From NCBI RefSeq assembly GCF_029892565.1, contig NZ_JARXVH010000013.1:1-64000 (forward strand): a stretch of DNA of 64,000 nt. The letters are read 5' to 3'. Shown piece by piece: positions 16,830 through 25,839 of the stretch (the first letter of the stretch is position 1; every line of letters starts with the position of its first letter). The notes under the pieces were generated by a model, which was given only the letters and a program-made list of their open reading frames with translations, was not told the DNA's origin and did no database searches. A program made the translations under genes and the position numbers. The stretch comes from Streptomyces pseudovenezuelae. Its GTDB lineage: Bacteria > Actinomycetota > Actinomycetes > Streptomycetales > Streptomycetaceae.

Positions 16830-18488
16830 TCAACGGGTGACGGTCGCCGGCCAGGCCGACGAACCGGTGACGACGTCGAGCAGACGGTCGACGTCCTCGG
16901 GCAGGGCATGGCCTCGCCAGGCGACGTGGTGGTCCGAGCGGACCAGCGTCGCGGGCGCCAGGTAGAGGTCGTACAGGGCGGCCCGGTCGGGCTCGCCGGG
17001 CGTGACCACGTCGAGCGGTACGCCGCGCGCGGCGGTAGCCCGACGCAGCGGTTCGGTTTCGATCGCGTCCAATACCAGCAGGGTGAAACCCTGGCCGATG
17101 TGGTCGTAGAGCGAAGAACCGTCCTTGAGCCAGTGGTGGGGAGCCCGGTTGCCGGGTGCCGCCGAGGGGACGTAGTCCTCGAAGTCGGCCGCCGGCTGCT
17201 CCAGGTCGTCGCGCACGATGATCGGCGAGCTGGAGTAGCGGTAGCCCAGCTGGCCACCCATGCGCTTGAACTGTCGCGCCTTCTGCACCTGGATGTCCTC
17301 GGCGACCTGCGCCCGCACGGCGTCCCCCGGCGGACCGGGGTCCTCGATGCCGTCGCGCACCAGCTCCGACGCGCCCACGGCCTGGTTGCGCTCGCAGCCG
17401 TCGAGGATGAACCGGGCCGCTTCACCCCGCTCGATGCTGTAGCTGGCCAGGAGCAGCGGGCCGCCCCACCCCTGGACGAGTGCCGCGAGCTTCCATCCGA
17501 GGTCGGCGGCGTCTCCGATACCTATGTTCATACCGAAGCCGCCCATGGGGGAGACCAGGTGGGCCGCGTCTCCCGCCAGGAGCACCCGGCCGAAGTCGTA
17601 GCGCGGTGCCTGCATCGAGTGGGTGATGAACGTCCCGCCCTCCAGCGGCTCGACCTCGAACTCGACGCCGACCGCCCGGAAGAGCATGTCGCGGCAGGCC
17701 TCCCAGTCGTCGCCGTCGATGTGGTCGGGAACCGGTGAACAGAAGTACGCCCACTGGTCCTCGCCCGACTGCGGTACCAAGCTGTCGCAGTGGCGGTCCT
17801 CGTTGTAGAAGAGCGTCATGGAGACCATCGGCGAGGCCTTCCAGTGCTCGGCGAGCCCGGGGGCACGCAGATGCCACAGGAAGCTCCGCGCCAGGTTGGG
17901 CTTGCCCTCCATGCGCACATTGAGGATCCGGCTGCGCAGCCGCGAACGGCTCCCGTCCGCGGCCACGAGATAGTCGCTGCGGAACGCCCGCGGTCCGTCG
18001 GTGCCGGTCACGTGCACGGTGACGCCGTCGTCGTCCTGCTCGAACGACTCGACCTCGTGCCCGAAGCGCACGTCGATCAGCGGAAGTTCCGCGGCCCGGG
18101 CCCTGAGGGTCTTCTCGATCGCCTCGTTGGGCGCCCACTCGGCGACCTCCGAGGCGATCGCCAGCCGCTCGGACCACTCGTAGGCCCGGGGGAAGTGCTG
18201 GATCAGATGCCCGTTCAGGCGCGTCACGAAGGCCACGTCCCGCTGGATCCGCGGGCTCACGGGGTCGTTCTCCCGCAGCGCGTCGGCGATCCCCCAACGG
18301 CGAAAGTGCTCCATCGAACGGACGTTTGTCATGTTGGTGCGCGCCGAGAAGCGGTCTGCTTCGGCACGGCTTTCGAAGACCACGCTGGCCACGCCGCGCT
18401 GCGCAAGGTCGATGGCGAGCGCCATTCCAACGGGCCCGCCTCCGGCTATCGCCACCGAGGTCGGCGCCTCAACAGGTGCCATGCCCAC
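16830..18488 (-). CDS. FAD-dependent aromatic monooxygenase (MhpA/PheA-like)
   Basis: 552 residues; GTG at 18488 sits four bases after GGAGG, and an ATG two codons later is an alternative. Class A flavin monooxygenase: GGGPVGMALAIDLAQRG (FAD GxGxxG, near residue 17), VAADGSRSRLR (DG motif), LLAGDAAHLVSPMGGFGMN (GD motif, near residue 305), then a thioredoxin-like C-terminal domain. It should hydroxylate a phenolic ring with NAD(P)H and O2 and pass a catechol to the next gene product. First gene of the operon, preceded by operator site 3 and a good promoter. Confidence 0.9.
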   Translation of the reverse strand: MGMAPVEAPTSVAIAGGGPVGMALAIDLAQRGVASVVFESRAEADRFSARTNMTNVRSMEHFRRWGIADALRENDPVSPRIQRDVAFVTRLNGHLIQHFPRAYEWSERLAIASEVAEWAPNEAIEKTLRARAAELPLIDVRFGHEVESFEQDDDGVTVHVTGTDGPRAFRSDYLVAADGSRSRLRSRILNVRMEGKPNLARSFLWHLRAPGLAEHWKASPMVSMTLFYNEDRHCDSLVPQSGEDQWAYFCSPVPDHIDGDDWEACRDMLFRAVGVEFEVEPLEGGTFITHSMQAPRYDFGRVLLAGDAAHLVSPMGGFGMNIGIGDAADLGWKLAALVQGWGGPLLLASYSIERGEAARFILDGCERNQAVGASELVRDGIEDPGPPGDAVRAQVAEDIQVQKARQFKRMGGQLGYRYSSSPIIVRDDLEQPAADFEDYVPSAAPGNRAPHHWLKDGSSLYDHIGQGFTLLVLDAIETEPLRRATAARGVPLDVVTPGEPDRAALYDLYLAPATLVRSDHHVAWRGHALPEDVDRLLDVVTGSSAWPATVTR

Positions 18489-18497
18489 TTGACCTCC

Positions 18498-18522
18498 ATT
18501 CCGTCAGGTGAAATCTGATTCC
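18498..18522 (-). promoter_or_regulatory. IclR-type operator, site 3
   Basis: On the minus strand GGAAT-cag-ATTTC, seven bases, GGAAT: same 25-base frame as site 1 with the first ten bases identical. It abuts the -10 box and ends just before the GGAGG of the monooxygenase gene, so binding would block transcription start. Confidence 0.75.
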
Positions 18523-18551
18523 AAAATAGACCTCGGGTCGCTGCATGTCGA
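18523..18551 (-). promoter_or_regulatory. promoter of the MhpA-like operon
   Basis: Minus strand TCGACA (18546-18551), 17-base spacer, TATTTT (18523-18528). The layout (-10, then GGAATCAG) closely resembles the promoter at 2978-3006. The rest of the gap to 18828 holds no gene that I can support. Confidence 0.6.
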
Positions 18552-18828
18552 GCGTTCGGCAGGCAGTTCTTTCGTCTGTATGTCGCGATGGTTACTTCAC
18601 CGGGAGGAGCGCATGGATCAGGAACCACTGGGCCCGCCAAACGGCGACGCGGTCGCCGGGCGAGTGCTCGGCGACCGCGTTCTCGTTGCTCGGTAGAGGC
18701 GTGAACAGGTACGTATCGGGTTGCTACGGCCCCGCGACCGCACCGGCTCCCGCAGGGCACGGCACAGCGACCGTGGAGACGTACGACAGGCAGCGCGCTC
18801 GCACGTACGCACGGCGCGACGGGGACGC

Positions 18829-19620
18829 CTACCGCACAGGGTGGGCGGAGCCGGACCCGCGCGGTGCGGGCGCCGCCCGCACCGCGTCGCCGTCACCGAC
18901 CAGCATGTCGGTGTCGAACATGACGATGGTCGTGGCGACCAGGAGGACCACGAGCGGGCCGGCGAGCATGACCATGAGGAACCCCAGATTGCTCGTCGAC
19001 TCATCGATCGTGGTCTGGCCGGTGAGCCGGACGGTGAGGGCTGTCATGCCGATGTAGTGCATGCCGGTCACCGCCACGCCCATGATCAGGCTCGCGCCCA
19101 TGCTGGACCACAGGGAGTGGATGGAGACCGCCGCCCACAGGGCCGCCGTGGCGATCACGATGGTGAAGACGAAGGTGAGAATCACGACGCTACCGTCGTA
19201 GTGGAGGCTGCCGTCGATCTTGATGGCACTCATACCGAGGCCGTGCATGGTCACCACCCCGTTCCCGGTGATGATGCCGGCCGTTATCAGGGTCGCCGCG
19301 GACCGGCCTCGGTAGCCGGCGAGAAACATGCCGGCGGCGACGCAGATGATGACGACCGCGAGGCTGAAGAATGTCTGATCGCGGTCGTAGCGAACCGCCA
19401 CACCCTTGATGTCGAAGCCGATCATGGCGATGAAGTGCATGGCCCAGATACCGCAGCCGAATGATACGGAGCCCAGAGCCAGCCATCTGCCTCTGTGGTG
19501 TGGGCGGCGCAGCGACCGTGTCGTGCAGCGCAACCCGAGTGCCGACCCGACGGTGGCCATCAGATAGGCGGCGATCGGCGTCACGACGCCGTAGCTGAAG
19601 TTGGTGACGGTGGCCGTCAT
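18829..19620 (-). CDS. MHYT-domain integral membrane sensor protein
   Basis: 263 residues from the ATG at 19620 behind AAGGAGAACTGT. About seven hydrophobic helices carry three MHYT-type motifs: MHFIAM, MHGLGM and MHYIGM, spaced about 60-70 residues apart, which are proposed to bind copper and sense O2, CO or NO. Many MHYT proteins carry a GGDEF/EAL or kinase domain; this one ends after a short basic tail, so any signal output must go through another protein. It is a stand-alone gene between two catabolic operons. Confidence 0.9.
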   Translation of the reverse strand: MTATVTNFSYGVVTPIAAYLMATVGSALGLRCTTRSLRRPHHRGRWLALGSVSFGCGIWAMHFIAMIGFDIKGVAVRYDRDQTFFSLAVVIICVAAGMFLAGYRGRSAATLITAGIITGNGVVTMHGLGMSAIKIDGSLHYDGSVVILTFVFTIVIATAALWAAVSIHSLWSSMGASLIMGVAVTGMHYIGMTALTVRLTGQTTIDESTSNLGFLMVMLAGPLVVLLVATTIVMFDTDMLVGDGDAVRAAPAPRGSGSAHPVR

Positions 19621-19895
19621 ACAGTTCTCCTTCGTGCGGGAAGGCGGGCATGACCACGGGCGCGGTGTGCCGACTCGGTGGCACGGCACACGCACCCGGC
19701 TGACTCCATGTGCGTTGACCCGGCCCAACAAGCCGGGGCCCGAGGGCACGGCGGCCGGACGCCGCCGGATACGATCCCGGCCGCACTCGTTCGAGAGCCC
19801 CGTACTGGCCGGAGTGGAGGGCACTGGTGCCCAGGGGTCCGGACGCGCCCGCTACTGCGCCGAGCGGCCCGACCCCTTCGGCCTGTGCCGAACGA

Positions 19896-20783
19896 TCACG
19901 TACCGGCCGGGGCCAGCACGATGTCGAAGGAGACCCGTGACCAGGAGCCGTCCACCGCGCGGCCGTCCGGCGTCGGGGAGCCGGGGGCCTGGCGTTCGAA
20001 CTTCTTCACCAGGGACTCCTTGACCCCGAACACCGTGTCCGAGTCGAGCAGTTCGTCGCCGCTGACGAAGATGTGGGTGACCAGGGTGCGCTGTCCCGCG
20101 GCGCTGACCATGAAGTGCAGATGCGAGGCCCGCATGGGAGATCGGCCGACGGCCGCGAGCATCTTGCCCACGGGACCGTCGTAGGGGATGGGGTACGGCG
20201 TCGGTGTGACGCCCCAGAACGAGTAGCGTCCCTCGGCGTCGGAGAACAGATGGCCGCGGGCCGCGGTCCGGCCGTCGTCGTGCTGGACGTCGTAGAGGCC
20301 CTCCGCGTCGGCCTCCCAGACCTCGATGCGCGCACCGGCGACCGGCTGTCCGTCGCTGTCGGAGAGGGTGCCCTCCACCCAGCACGGTTCCCCGGACGCG
20401 ACGCCGGAGATGGAGTCGCCGAGGGAGATCTCGGGGCTGTTCTCGACGAAGAACGGACCGAAGACGGTCGCCTCGGTCGCGTCGCCGTACGCCTCGTTGT
20501 TGATGCCGATGGTCTGCATGGACAGGCCCAGTACATCGGAGAGCAGGATGAATTCCTGGCGCTTGTCGTCCGTGATGTGCCCGGCGGCGGTCAGGAACTC
20601 GATGCCCTTGGCCCACTCGCCCTCGGTCAGGCGGACTTCGCGGACGAAGGCATGCAGATGGTGCACGAGCGAGGTCATCAGCTGCTTGAGCCGCGGGTCG
20701 GTGCAGTCGTCGAACGAACGGGCGACGCGCTCGACCAGGTCCGCCTCGCGACGCTCCTGTTCGGCGGAGACGGTGTCGGTCAT
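19896..20783 (-). CDS. hydroxyquinol 1,2-dioxygenase
   Basis: 295 residues, the usual length. An N-terminal helical dimer domain (about 1-105, with SDVLGLSMQ) precedes the beta-sandwich. Fe(III) ligands are Tyr164 (GLYDVQ), Tyr197 (PYPIPYDGPVG), His221 and His223 (ASHLHF), the same residue numbers as in the structurally known Nocardioides simplex enzyme. It cleaves hydroxyquinol (1,2,4-trihydroxybenzene) between the hydroxyls to maleylacetate. The gene overlaps maleylacetate reductase by four bases. A plain catechol 1,2-dioxygenase is less likely given the neighbours. Confidence 0.92.
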   Translation of the reverse strand: MTDTVSAEQERREADLVERVARSFDDCTDPRLKQLMTSLVHHLHAFVREVRLTEGEWAKGIEFLTAAGHITDDKRQEFILLSDVLGLSMQTIGINNEAYGDATEATVFGPFFVENSPEISLGDSISGVASGEPCWVEGTLSDSDGQPVAGARIEVWEADAEGLYDVQHDDGRTAARGHLFSDAEGRYSFWGVTPTPYPIPYDGPVGKMLAAVGRSPMRASHLHFMVSAAGQRTLVTHIFVSGDELLDSDTVFGVKESLVKKFERQAPGSPTPDGRAVDGSWSRVSFDIVLAPAGT

Positions 20784-21844
20784 CGGGGCTCCGCTCCTTC
20801 CCAGGCCGCGTGCAGCAGCCCGGAGATGTTGTCGGGGGTCACGGGGGTCGGATTGCTCGGTGGCGCCGCGGCGAGGATCGCCTCCACGGCGCGGGTGATG
20901 CCGGACTCCGGCATGCCGTAGTCGCGAAGCGCTCGAGGCGCGTCGAGTTGCGCGCGCAGACGGGCGAGTCCGCCGGTCGCGGACTCTGCATCGAAGGCGG
21001 CGGCGATACGTCGCTCGGCGTCCGGTGCGGTAGGCACGTTGAAAGCGAGTACGTGGGGAAGGACGACGGCGTGGGTCTGGGCGTGCGGGAGGTCGAACAT
21101 GCCGCCGAGGACGTGACAGATCTTGTGGTGGAGCCCCGATCCCGCCGAGGCGAACGCCACCGCGGACAAGTAGGCGCCGTACAGGGCGTGTTCACGTCCG
21201 TCCAGGCCGCCCGGCTCGGCGGCGACCAGGGGCAGCCCGATGCGCAGGGCCCGGATGCCCTCGCCGGCCAGTGCCCGGTCGATCGGATCCGCGCGGGGGG
21301 CCCACATCGAATCGACGCAGTGTGCCAGGGCGTTGAGGCCGGACGCCACGCTCAGGTCGACCGGCAGGGTGAGCATGAGCGTCGCGTCGTACACGATCGA
21401 GCGTGGGAGCACCCGGGGGTCGGTGCCGGTGGTCTTCCGGGCCTGCTCGGTGAGTCCCCACACGTTGGTGGCCTCCGAGCCCGCGTACGTGGTCGGCACC
21501 GCGACGATGGGCAGGCCGGTGGTGAGCGCCACGGCCTTGGCCAGGCCGGTCGTCGAGCCGCCGCCGATGCAGACCAGCGCGTCGGCCTGGTGCGTTTCGG
21601 CCTGCTTCCTGGCCCGCTCGGCCACCTCGACCGGCACGTGCATGGCCACCTCGTGGTGCCAGTACGCCACGGGCAGTTGCGCGGCGACCCGTTGGGCGAG
21701 TTCGCGCTCGGACTCTCCTGCGATCACCATGACCCGGGACGCGCCGAGTTCCTTGATCTCGGCGACCAGATTCTCCGCTGCCGCGCCGGAGGCGAACAGC
21801 ACGCGCTGCGCGAGTGTGTCGTGGACGAACCGCAGGCCGTTCAC
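20780..21844 (-). CDS. maleylacetate reductase
   Basis: 354 residues from a GTG at 21844 that overlaps the monooxygenase stop (GTGA). Iron-type alcohol dehydrogenase fold with VCIGGGSTTGLAKA (residues 92-105, NAD binding), VPTTYAGSEATNVWG, and metal-site His residues in SGLHHKICHVLGG and PHAQTHAVVLPH. Length and motifs fit maleylacetate reductases (about 352 residues), which reduce maleylacetate to 3-oxoadipate with NADH. It lies between hydroxylase and dioxygenase, the same order as the resorcinol genes of Corynebacterium glutamicum. Confidence 0.94.
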   Translation of the reverse strand: MNGLRFVHDTLAQRVLFASGAAAENLVAEIKELGASRVMVIAGESERELAQRVAAQLPVAYWHHEVAMHVPVEVAERARKQAETHQADALVCIGGGSTTGLAKAVALTTGLPIVAVPTTYAGSEATNVWGLTEQARKTTGTDPRVLPRSIVYDATLMLTLPVDLSVASGLNALAHCVDSMWAPRADPIDRALAGEGIRALRIGLPLVAAEPGGLDGREHALYGAYLSAVAFASAGSGLHHKICHVLGGMFDLPHAQTHAVVLPHVLAFNVPTAPDAERRIAAAFDAESATGGLARLRAQLDAPRALRDYGMPESGITRAVEAILAAAPPSNPTPVTPDNISGLLHAAWEGAEPR

Positions 21845-23634
21845 GCCTTCCCCAGAATCTGGCGCATCGCCGAACGCAGAGCATCCTCGGGATCTTCGGG
21901 CATCGTCATCGAGCGCCAGGCGATGTGCTTGTCGGGGCGCACCAGTACGACGCCGCTTTCGTCGACCTCGCGCAGCTTCGCCCAGTCGTAGTACAGGTCG
22001 GTGACCTCCTGGCCCGCCCCGATGACGACGGTCGCGAGCGGAATCCCGAACTCGTGCGCGACCTTGTCGGCCACCGAGGTCCACTCCTCGCCGGCGATGC
22101 CGGTGACGAGGGTGAACCGGTCGTAGGGAGCGAGGTCCATCATCGCCTTGCGGTGCATGGTGTCGCCCACCCAGGCGTGCGGCACGTGCGAGCCGGGCAC
22201 GGTGGACATCTCGTAGTACAGGTCGGGATCACGGCTGGGCTCGGGCAGCGAGGATCCGTCGGAGACGATCGCGGCCGACTGGTAGTGCTGTCCGAGGTCC
22301 ACCCCATGGGCGTTGAACTCGTAGTTCTTCAGCTCCATCGCGTCGACCAGGGCGGCGCGCTTGGCCGCGCCTCCGGGTGTGTTGGCCTTCCGCTCCTCGA
22401 TCGCCGCGACCATCTCGTCCTCCGTCGTGGCGTCGAGCAGGCCGAGCACCTCGAAGAACTGCACGAACTCACGGCTGGACCGGTTCGCCCGTCGCACGAT
22501 GCGCTCGGCGACCGGCGCCCGCTCGGTCGAGTAGGTGTCGAGCAGGCTCCGGTCGGCCTGACCGCGCAGTACGAGGGCGAGCTTCCAGGCCAGGTTGTAG
22601 GAGTCCTGGATCGAGGTGTTGGAGCCCAGACCGTTGCTCGGCGGATGCCGGTGGATCGCGTCCCCCGCACAGAAGACGCGGCCTTTCTGGAGGTGCTTGG
22701 CGTACATCTCGTTGTTGCCCCACAGGCTGGTGCCGGTGATCTCGACGTCGATGTCGGGCATGCCGAGCAGGTCGCGCACGATCTGCGTCGCGGAAGCCTC
22801 GTCGACGACGGGGGGCTCGTCGTTGATGTCGTAGCCCCAGACGATCAGCCACTCGTCCCACGGCCGCACCATGCGCACCAGGCCGGCCCCGATGCCTCCG
22901 ACGTTCGCGCCCGGCTGGATCACCCAGTAGAGGACCGAGGGCCGGTGACCGACGTAGGCCTCGATGTCGGCCTTGAACGTGATGTTCATCGACCCGGCGA
23001 TGTCCATCGCGCCCTCGTAGGGCAGGCCGATGTCTGCGGCGACCTTGGAGCGGGCACCGTCGGCACCGATCAGGTACTTGGCTCGGATGGTGTACTCCGC
23101 CCCGGTCAGCCGGTCCCGGGCCAGGACGTTCACGCCGTCCGCGTCCTGCACGTGCGCGACGTACTCCGTGGAGAACCGCGTCTGGGTGCCTCGTACGGTC
23201 GCGTTCTTGACCAGGATCGGTTCGAGATAGGTCTGCGGGATGTCCACCACGAGGCAGGGCGACGCCAGCTGGTAGTCGGCTTCGCGGGCCGGGTGGGTCC
23301 CCCAGGTGTGGATGCGCCCGATCTCCTCGCCGGCGATCGACGTGCAGAAGACCGTGTCGCCGACCAGGTGGTGCGGTGTGGCATCGGCGAGAACCTGATC
23401 CTCGACGCCCATGTCCCGGAAGATCTCCATCGCCCGTTGATTGGTGATGTGAGCCCTCGGGGTGTTCGCCGTCCACCGGTACTTCGTGATCACCATGTTG
23501 TCGACGCCCAGGGTCGACAGGAACAACGCCGCCGACGCGCCGGCCGGTCCGGAGCCGACGATGAGGACGTCGGTCTCGACCACCGATGACGCGGGCGGAC
23601 GGGTCTCGGGCTGACCATCGTCGAACACGGGCAT
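21841..23634 (-). CDS. FAD-dependent phenol hydroxylase (resorcinol/2,4-dichlorophenol type)
   Basis: 597 residues, matching TfdB-type 2,4-dichlorophenol 6-monooxygenase and resorcinol hydroxylases. ATG at 23634. VLIVGSGPAGASAALFLS (FAD loop), IGADGARSKV (DG motif), GRVFCAGDAIHRHPPSNGLG (GD motif, about residue 315), and a C-terminal thioredoxin-like region ending IAWRSMTMPEDPEDAL. With the next two genes it would convert resorcinol (or another phenol) to hydroxyquinol, maleylacetate and 3-oxoadipate. First gene of a three-gene coupled operon; regulated probably by the adjacent AraC protein. Confidence 0.9.
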   Translation of the reverse strand: MPVFDDGQPETRPPASSVVETDVLIVGSGPAGASAALFLSTLGVDNMVITKYRWTANTPRAHITNQRAMEIFRDMGVEDQVLADATPHHLVGDTVFCTSIAGEEIGRIHTWGTHPAREADYQLASPCLVVDIPQTYLEPILVKNATVRGTQTRFSTEYVAHVQDADGVNVLARDRLTGAEYTIRAKYLIGADGARSKVAADIGLPYEGAMDIAGSMNITFKADIEAYVGHRPSVLYWVIQPGANVGGIGAGLVRMVRPWDEWLIVWGYDINDEPPVVDEASATQIVRDLLGMPDIDVEITGTSLWGNNEMYAKHLQKGRVFCAGDAIHRHPPSNGLGSNTSIQDSYNLAWKLALVLRGQADRSLLDTYSTERAPVAERIVRRANRSSREFVQFFEVLGLLDATTEDEMVAAIEERKANTPGGAAKRAALVDAMELKNYEFNAHGVDLGQHYQSAAIVSDGSSLPEPSRDPDLYYEMSTVPGSHVPHAWVGDTMHRKAMMDLAPYDRFTLVTGIAGEEWTSVADKVAHEFGIPLATVVIGAGQEVTDLYYDWAKLREVDESGVVLVRPDKHIAWRSMTMPEDPEDALRSAMRQILGKA

Positions 23635-23763
23635 GTGCCACACCTTTCCTCGTCCCGGACAAGGGCACCGGGTTGGTGCGTACGAGTGTCGGCGGTCACA
23701 CCCGGTCGGACCCACCGATCCGGGCCGAGATGGCGGAAATGAGGATGGCGGGCCGCGGGCCGG

Positions 23764-24711
23764 TCAAGCGGACGCGGCTCGAACCTCGCCTGCGGTGATG
23801 CCGAACCGCTCGCGGAAGGTGCGGGAGAAGTACGCGACCGACGTGAAGCCGCACCGTGCCGCCACGTCCGACGTGCGCAGGCCGCTGGTGGAGTCGGAGG
23901 TCAGCATGCTGTACGCCGCGTCCAGCCGGCGCGAGAGGATGTGTCCGGGCACGCTGGTGCCGGCGGCCGCGAACAGACGCGACAGGTGCCGTTCGCTGAT
24001 GCCCGTGGCGGACGCGATGTCGGCCGCGCGGAGCGTCGGGTCGGTGAAGTGCTCCTCGATGAACATCCGAGCCGCCGCCCTGTGTGCCACGGGCAGGCCG
24101 ACATGGTCACAGGCGGCGAGCACCGACACGAGTTCGACGATCGCCTGCTCGTCGGCCGGCACCGGGCGGTCCCGGCGGACCGCCCGTCCCGCGAGCCGGG
24201 CCAGGGCCCGTCCGTGCGGGTTCTCGCCGGCGCCCACGTCGACGACGACGGGGGTGGGCACGGTCGGCAGGCCGGTGAGCGCGGAGAACTCCGAGCGGGG
24301 AACCTTCACCGCCAGCTCCTCCAGTCCTCGGCCGAACCCACGGGCAAAGGGGCGGTCGGCGTCGCAGACCAGGAGCTGCCCGGGCCGCAGCACTCGACGG
24401 TGTCCGTTCTGCTCGAAGACCGCCTCCCCCGTGATGGCCATGTAGACGACGATCGCCCCGGTGGGCTTGGCCTCGACCAGCTCGGAGGAGCGCTCGACCA
24501 CGTGTCGGGTGCCACGTACCCGGGCGAGATGGACCCGCTCAAGCTGGAGGTTCACCTCCGCGGCCGCGAACGATCCGCCAACCGGCGGCCGGCAGGCGAG
24601 GGCGATCAAGGACTCCGCGTTGTGCCGCTCCCAGAGCTCCACCTGACGGTCCGGCTCGATCTGCGCGGTGGCGAAGCGATGGGCTCGGGGAATCCTGACG
24701 GAGCCGATCAA
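23764..24711 (-). CDS. AraC-family transcriptional regulator
   Basis: 315 residues if started at TTG 24711; there is no ATG or GTG in the right place, and the frame stays open to 24834, so the start is uncertain. The N-terminal part (about 1-200) is an AraC_binding_2-like sensor with TGEAVFEQNGHRRVLRPGQL. The C-terminal 100 residues hold two helix-turn-helices: LRAADIASATGISERHLSRL and TSDVAARCGFTSVAYFSRTF. Same strand as, and 129 bases upstream of, the phenol hydroxylase operon, so it is the likely activator of it; C. glutamicum uses a TetR protein at this place instead. Confidence 0.88.
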   Translation of the reverse strand: MIGSVRIPRAHRFATAQIEPDRQVELWERHNAESLIALACRPPVGGSFAAAEVNLQLERVHLARVRGTRHVVERSSELVEAKPTGAIVVYMAITGEAVFEQNGHRRVLRPGQLLVCDADRPFARGFGRGLEELAVKVPRSEFSALTGLPTVPTPVVVDVGAGENPHGRALARLAGRAVRRDRPVPADEQAIVELVSVLAACDHVGLPVAHRAAARMFIEEHFTDPTLRAADIASATGISERHLSRLFAAAGTSVPGHILSRRLDAAYSMLTSDSTSGLRTSDVAARCGFTSVAYFSRTFRERFGITAGEVRAASA

Positions 24712-24852
24712 GCTGCACCTGCCTGGCTCGATACCAACACCACCACAGTGTGCGTCCGGGACACGTGAAGGCCAAGGGTCGAGACAGTACCGCCGGCTCC
24801 CGGTGCGCCGGGGTGTGCACCGGCCGCCCACCACCAGCCCCCGTCGTGTCGC

Positions 24853-25755
24853 CTACTGCTGTTCGGCACTGCTCGACATGTACTGCTCGATCATCGCCGC
24901 TATCCGTTCGGTGGCCCGCGAGTTCCGCAGCGGCCGGCGTGCGAGCCCGAGGGTGACGGTCTCGGTCTCGACAAGCGGGAGGTAGACGACCCTGTCGAGG
25001 CGGAGGCTCTGTACCGATTCCGGGACCAGTGCGACACCGTGGCCGGCCGCGACGAAGACGACCAGGGTGGAGGTCTCGCCCACCTCCGTCAACGGTGAGG
25101 GTACGAAGCCGGCACGGGCGCAGGCCGCGAGGACCCGGCCATGCATGGAGGACCGGCCCTGGGAGGGGTGAACGACGAAGGGCTCGTCGGCGAGTTCCGC
25201 GAGGGAGACCCGGCTCCGTTCGGCCAGCCGGTGTCCGGCGGGAAGGGCGGCCACCAGTCGTTCGGACCGCAGGGCGGTGAAGTTCAGGCCGACGTCGGGC
25301 AGGGTGTCGGAGCGCAGCAGGGCGAGGTCGTAGGTGCCGTCCCGAAGGCCTTCGACCAGCGTGGGGTTGAGCAGTTCGCCGTGCAGCTCAAGGGCCACGT
25401 TCGGGAGCTGCACCCGTACCCGTCGGGCGATCTGGGGCAGGACGTCGTACGTGGCCGTGCCGACGAAGCCGATGGACACCCGCCCCGCCCGGCCGGTGGC
25501 GAGCAGCGCCATCTGCTCCTCGGCTCGGCCGACCTCGGCCAGGATCGACCGTCCATGGGCGACCAGCTGACGGCCGGCCTCGGTGAGTTCGACCCGCCTC
25601 GTCGACCGGGTGAACAGCATCGTGCCCAGCTCGCGCTCCAACTGCTTGAGCTGCTGGGAGAGGGCGGACTGGGCCACGTGGAGTCGCTCGGCGGCGCGGC
25701 CGAAGTGGCACTCCTCGGCGAGGGCGAGGACGTAGCGGATCTGGCGGAGCTCCAT
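24853..25755 (-). CDS. LysR-family regulator of the thiolase/CoA-transferase operon
   Basis: 300 residues. Winged HTH at residues 1-60 (ECHFGRAAERLHVAQSALSQ, LERELGTMLFTRSTRRVELT) of the CatR/CbnR/BenM group, and a type 2 periplasmic-binding effector domain from about residue 90 (RVSIGFVGTATYDVLPQIA). Divergent from the 3-oxoadipyl-CoA thiolase gene with an 84-base shared regulatory region holding repeated ATTAAT motifs. Regulators of this group usually respond to ring-cleavage products. Confidence 0.93.
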   Translation of the reverse strand: MELRQIRYVLALAEECHFGRAAERLHVAQSALSQQLKQLERELGTMLFTRSTRRVELTEAGRQLVAHGRSILAEVGRAEEQMALLATGRAGRVSIGFVGTATYDVLPQIARRVRVQLPNVALELHGELLNPTLVEGLRDGTYDLALLRSDTLPDVGLNFTALRSERLVAALPAGHRLAERSRVSLAELADEPFVVHPSQGRSSMHGRVLAACARAGFVPSPLTEVGETSTLVVFVAAGHGVALVPESVQSLRLDRVVYLPLVETETVTLGLARRPLRNSRATERIAAMIEQYMSSSAEQQ

Positions 25756-25776
25756 GACCGCAGCTTATCTTCGCTG

Positions 25777-25816
25777 GTGATTAATCATGTACCAATAGAT
25801 ATTGGACGTGATTAAT
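25777..25816. promoter_or_regulatory. LysR operator between regulator and thiolase genes
   Basis: GTGATTAAT occurs at 25777-25785 and again at 25808-25816, 31 bases (three helical turns) apart. Between them CCAAT-agat-ATTGG (25792-25805) is a perfect inverted repeat. This AT-rich spot in GC-rich DNA is the typical recognition plus activation site of a LysR dimer pair. Confidence 0.75.
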
Positions 25817-25839
25817 GGAAGCGACCTAGCGTCGCTCCC

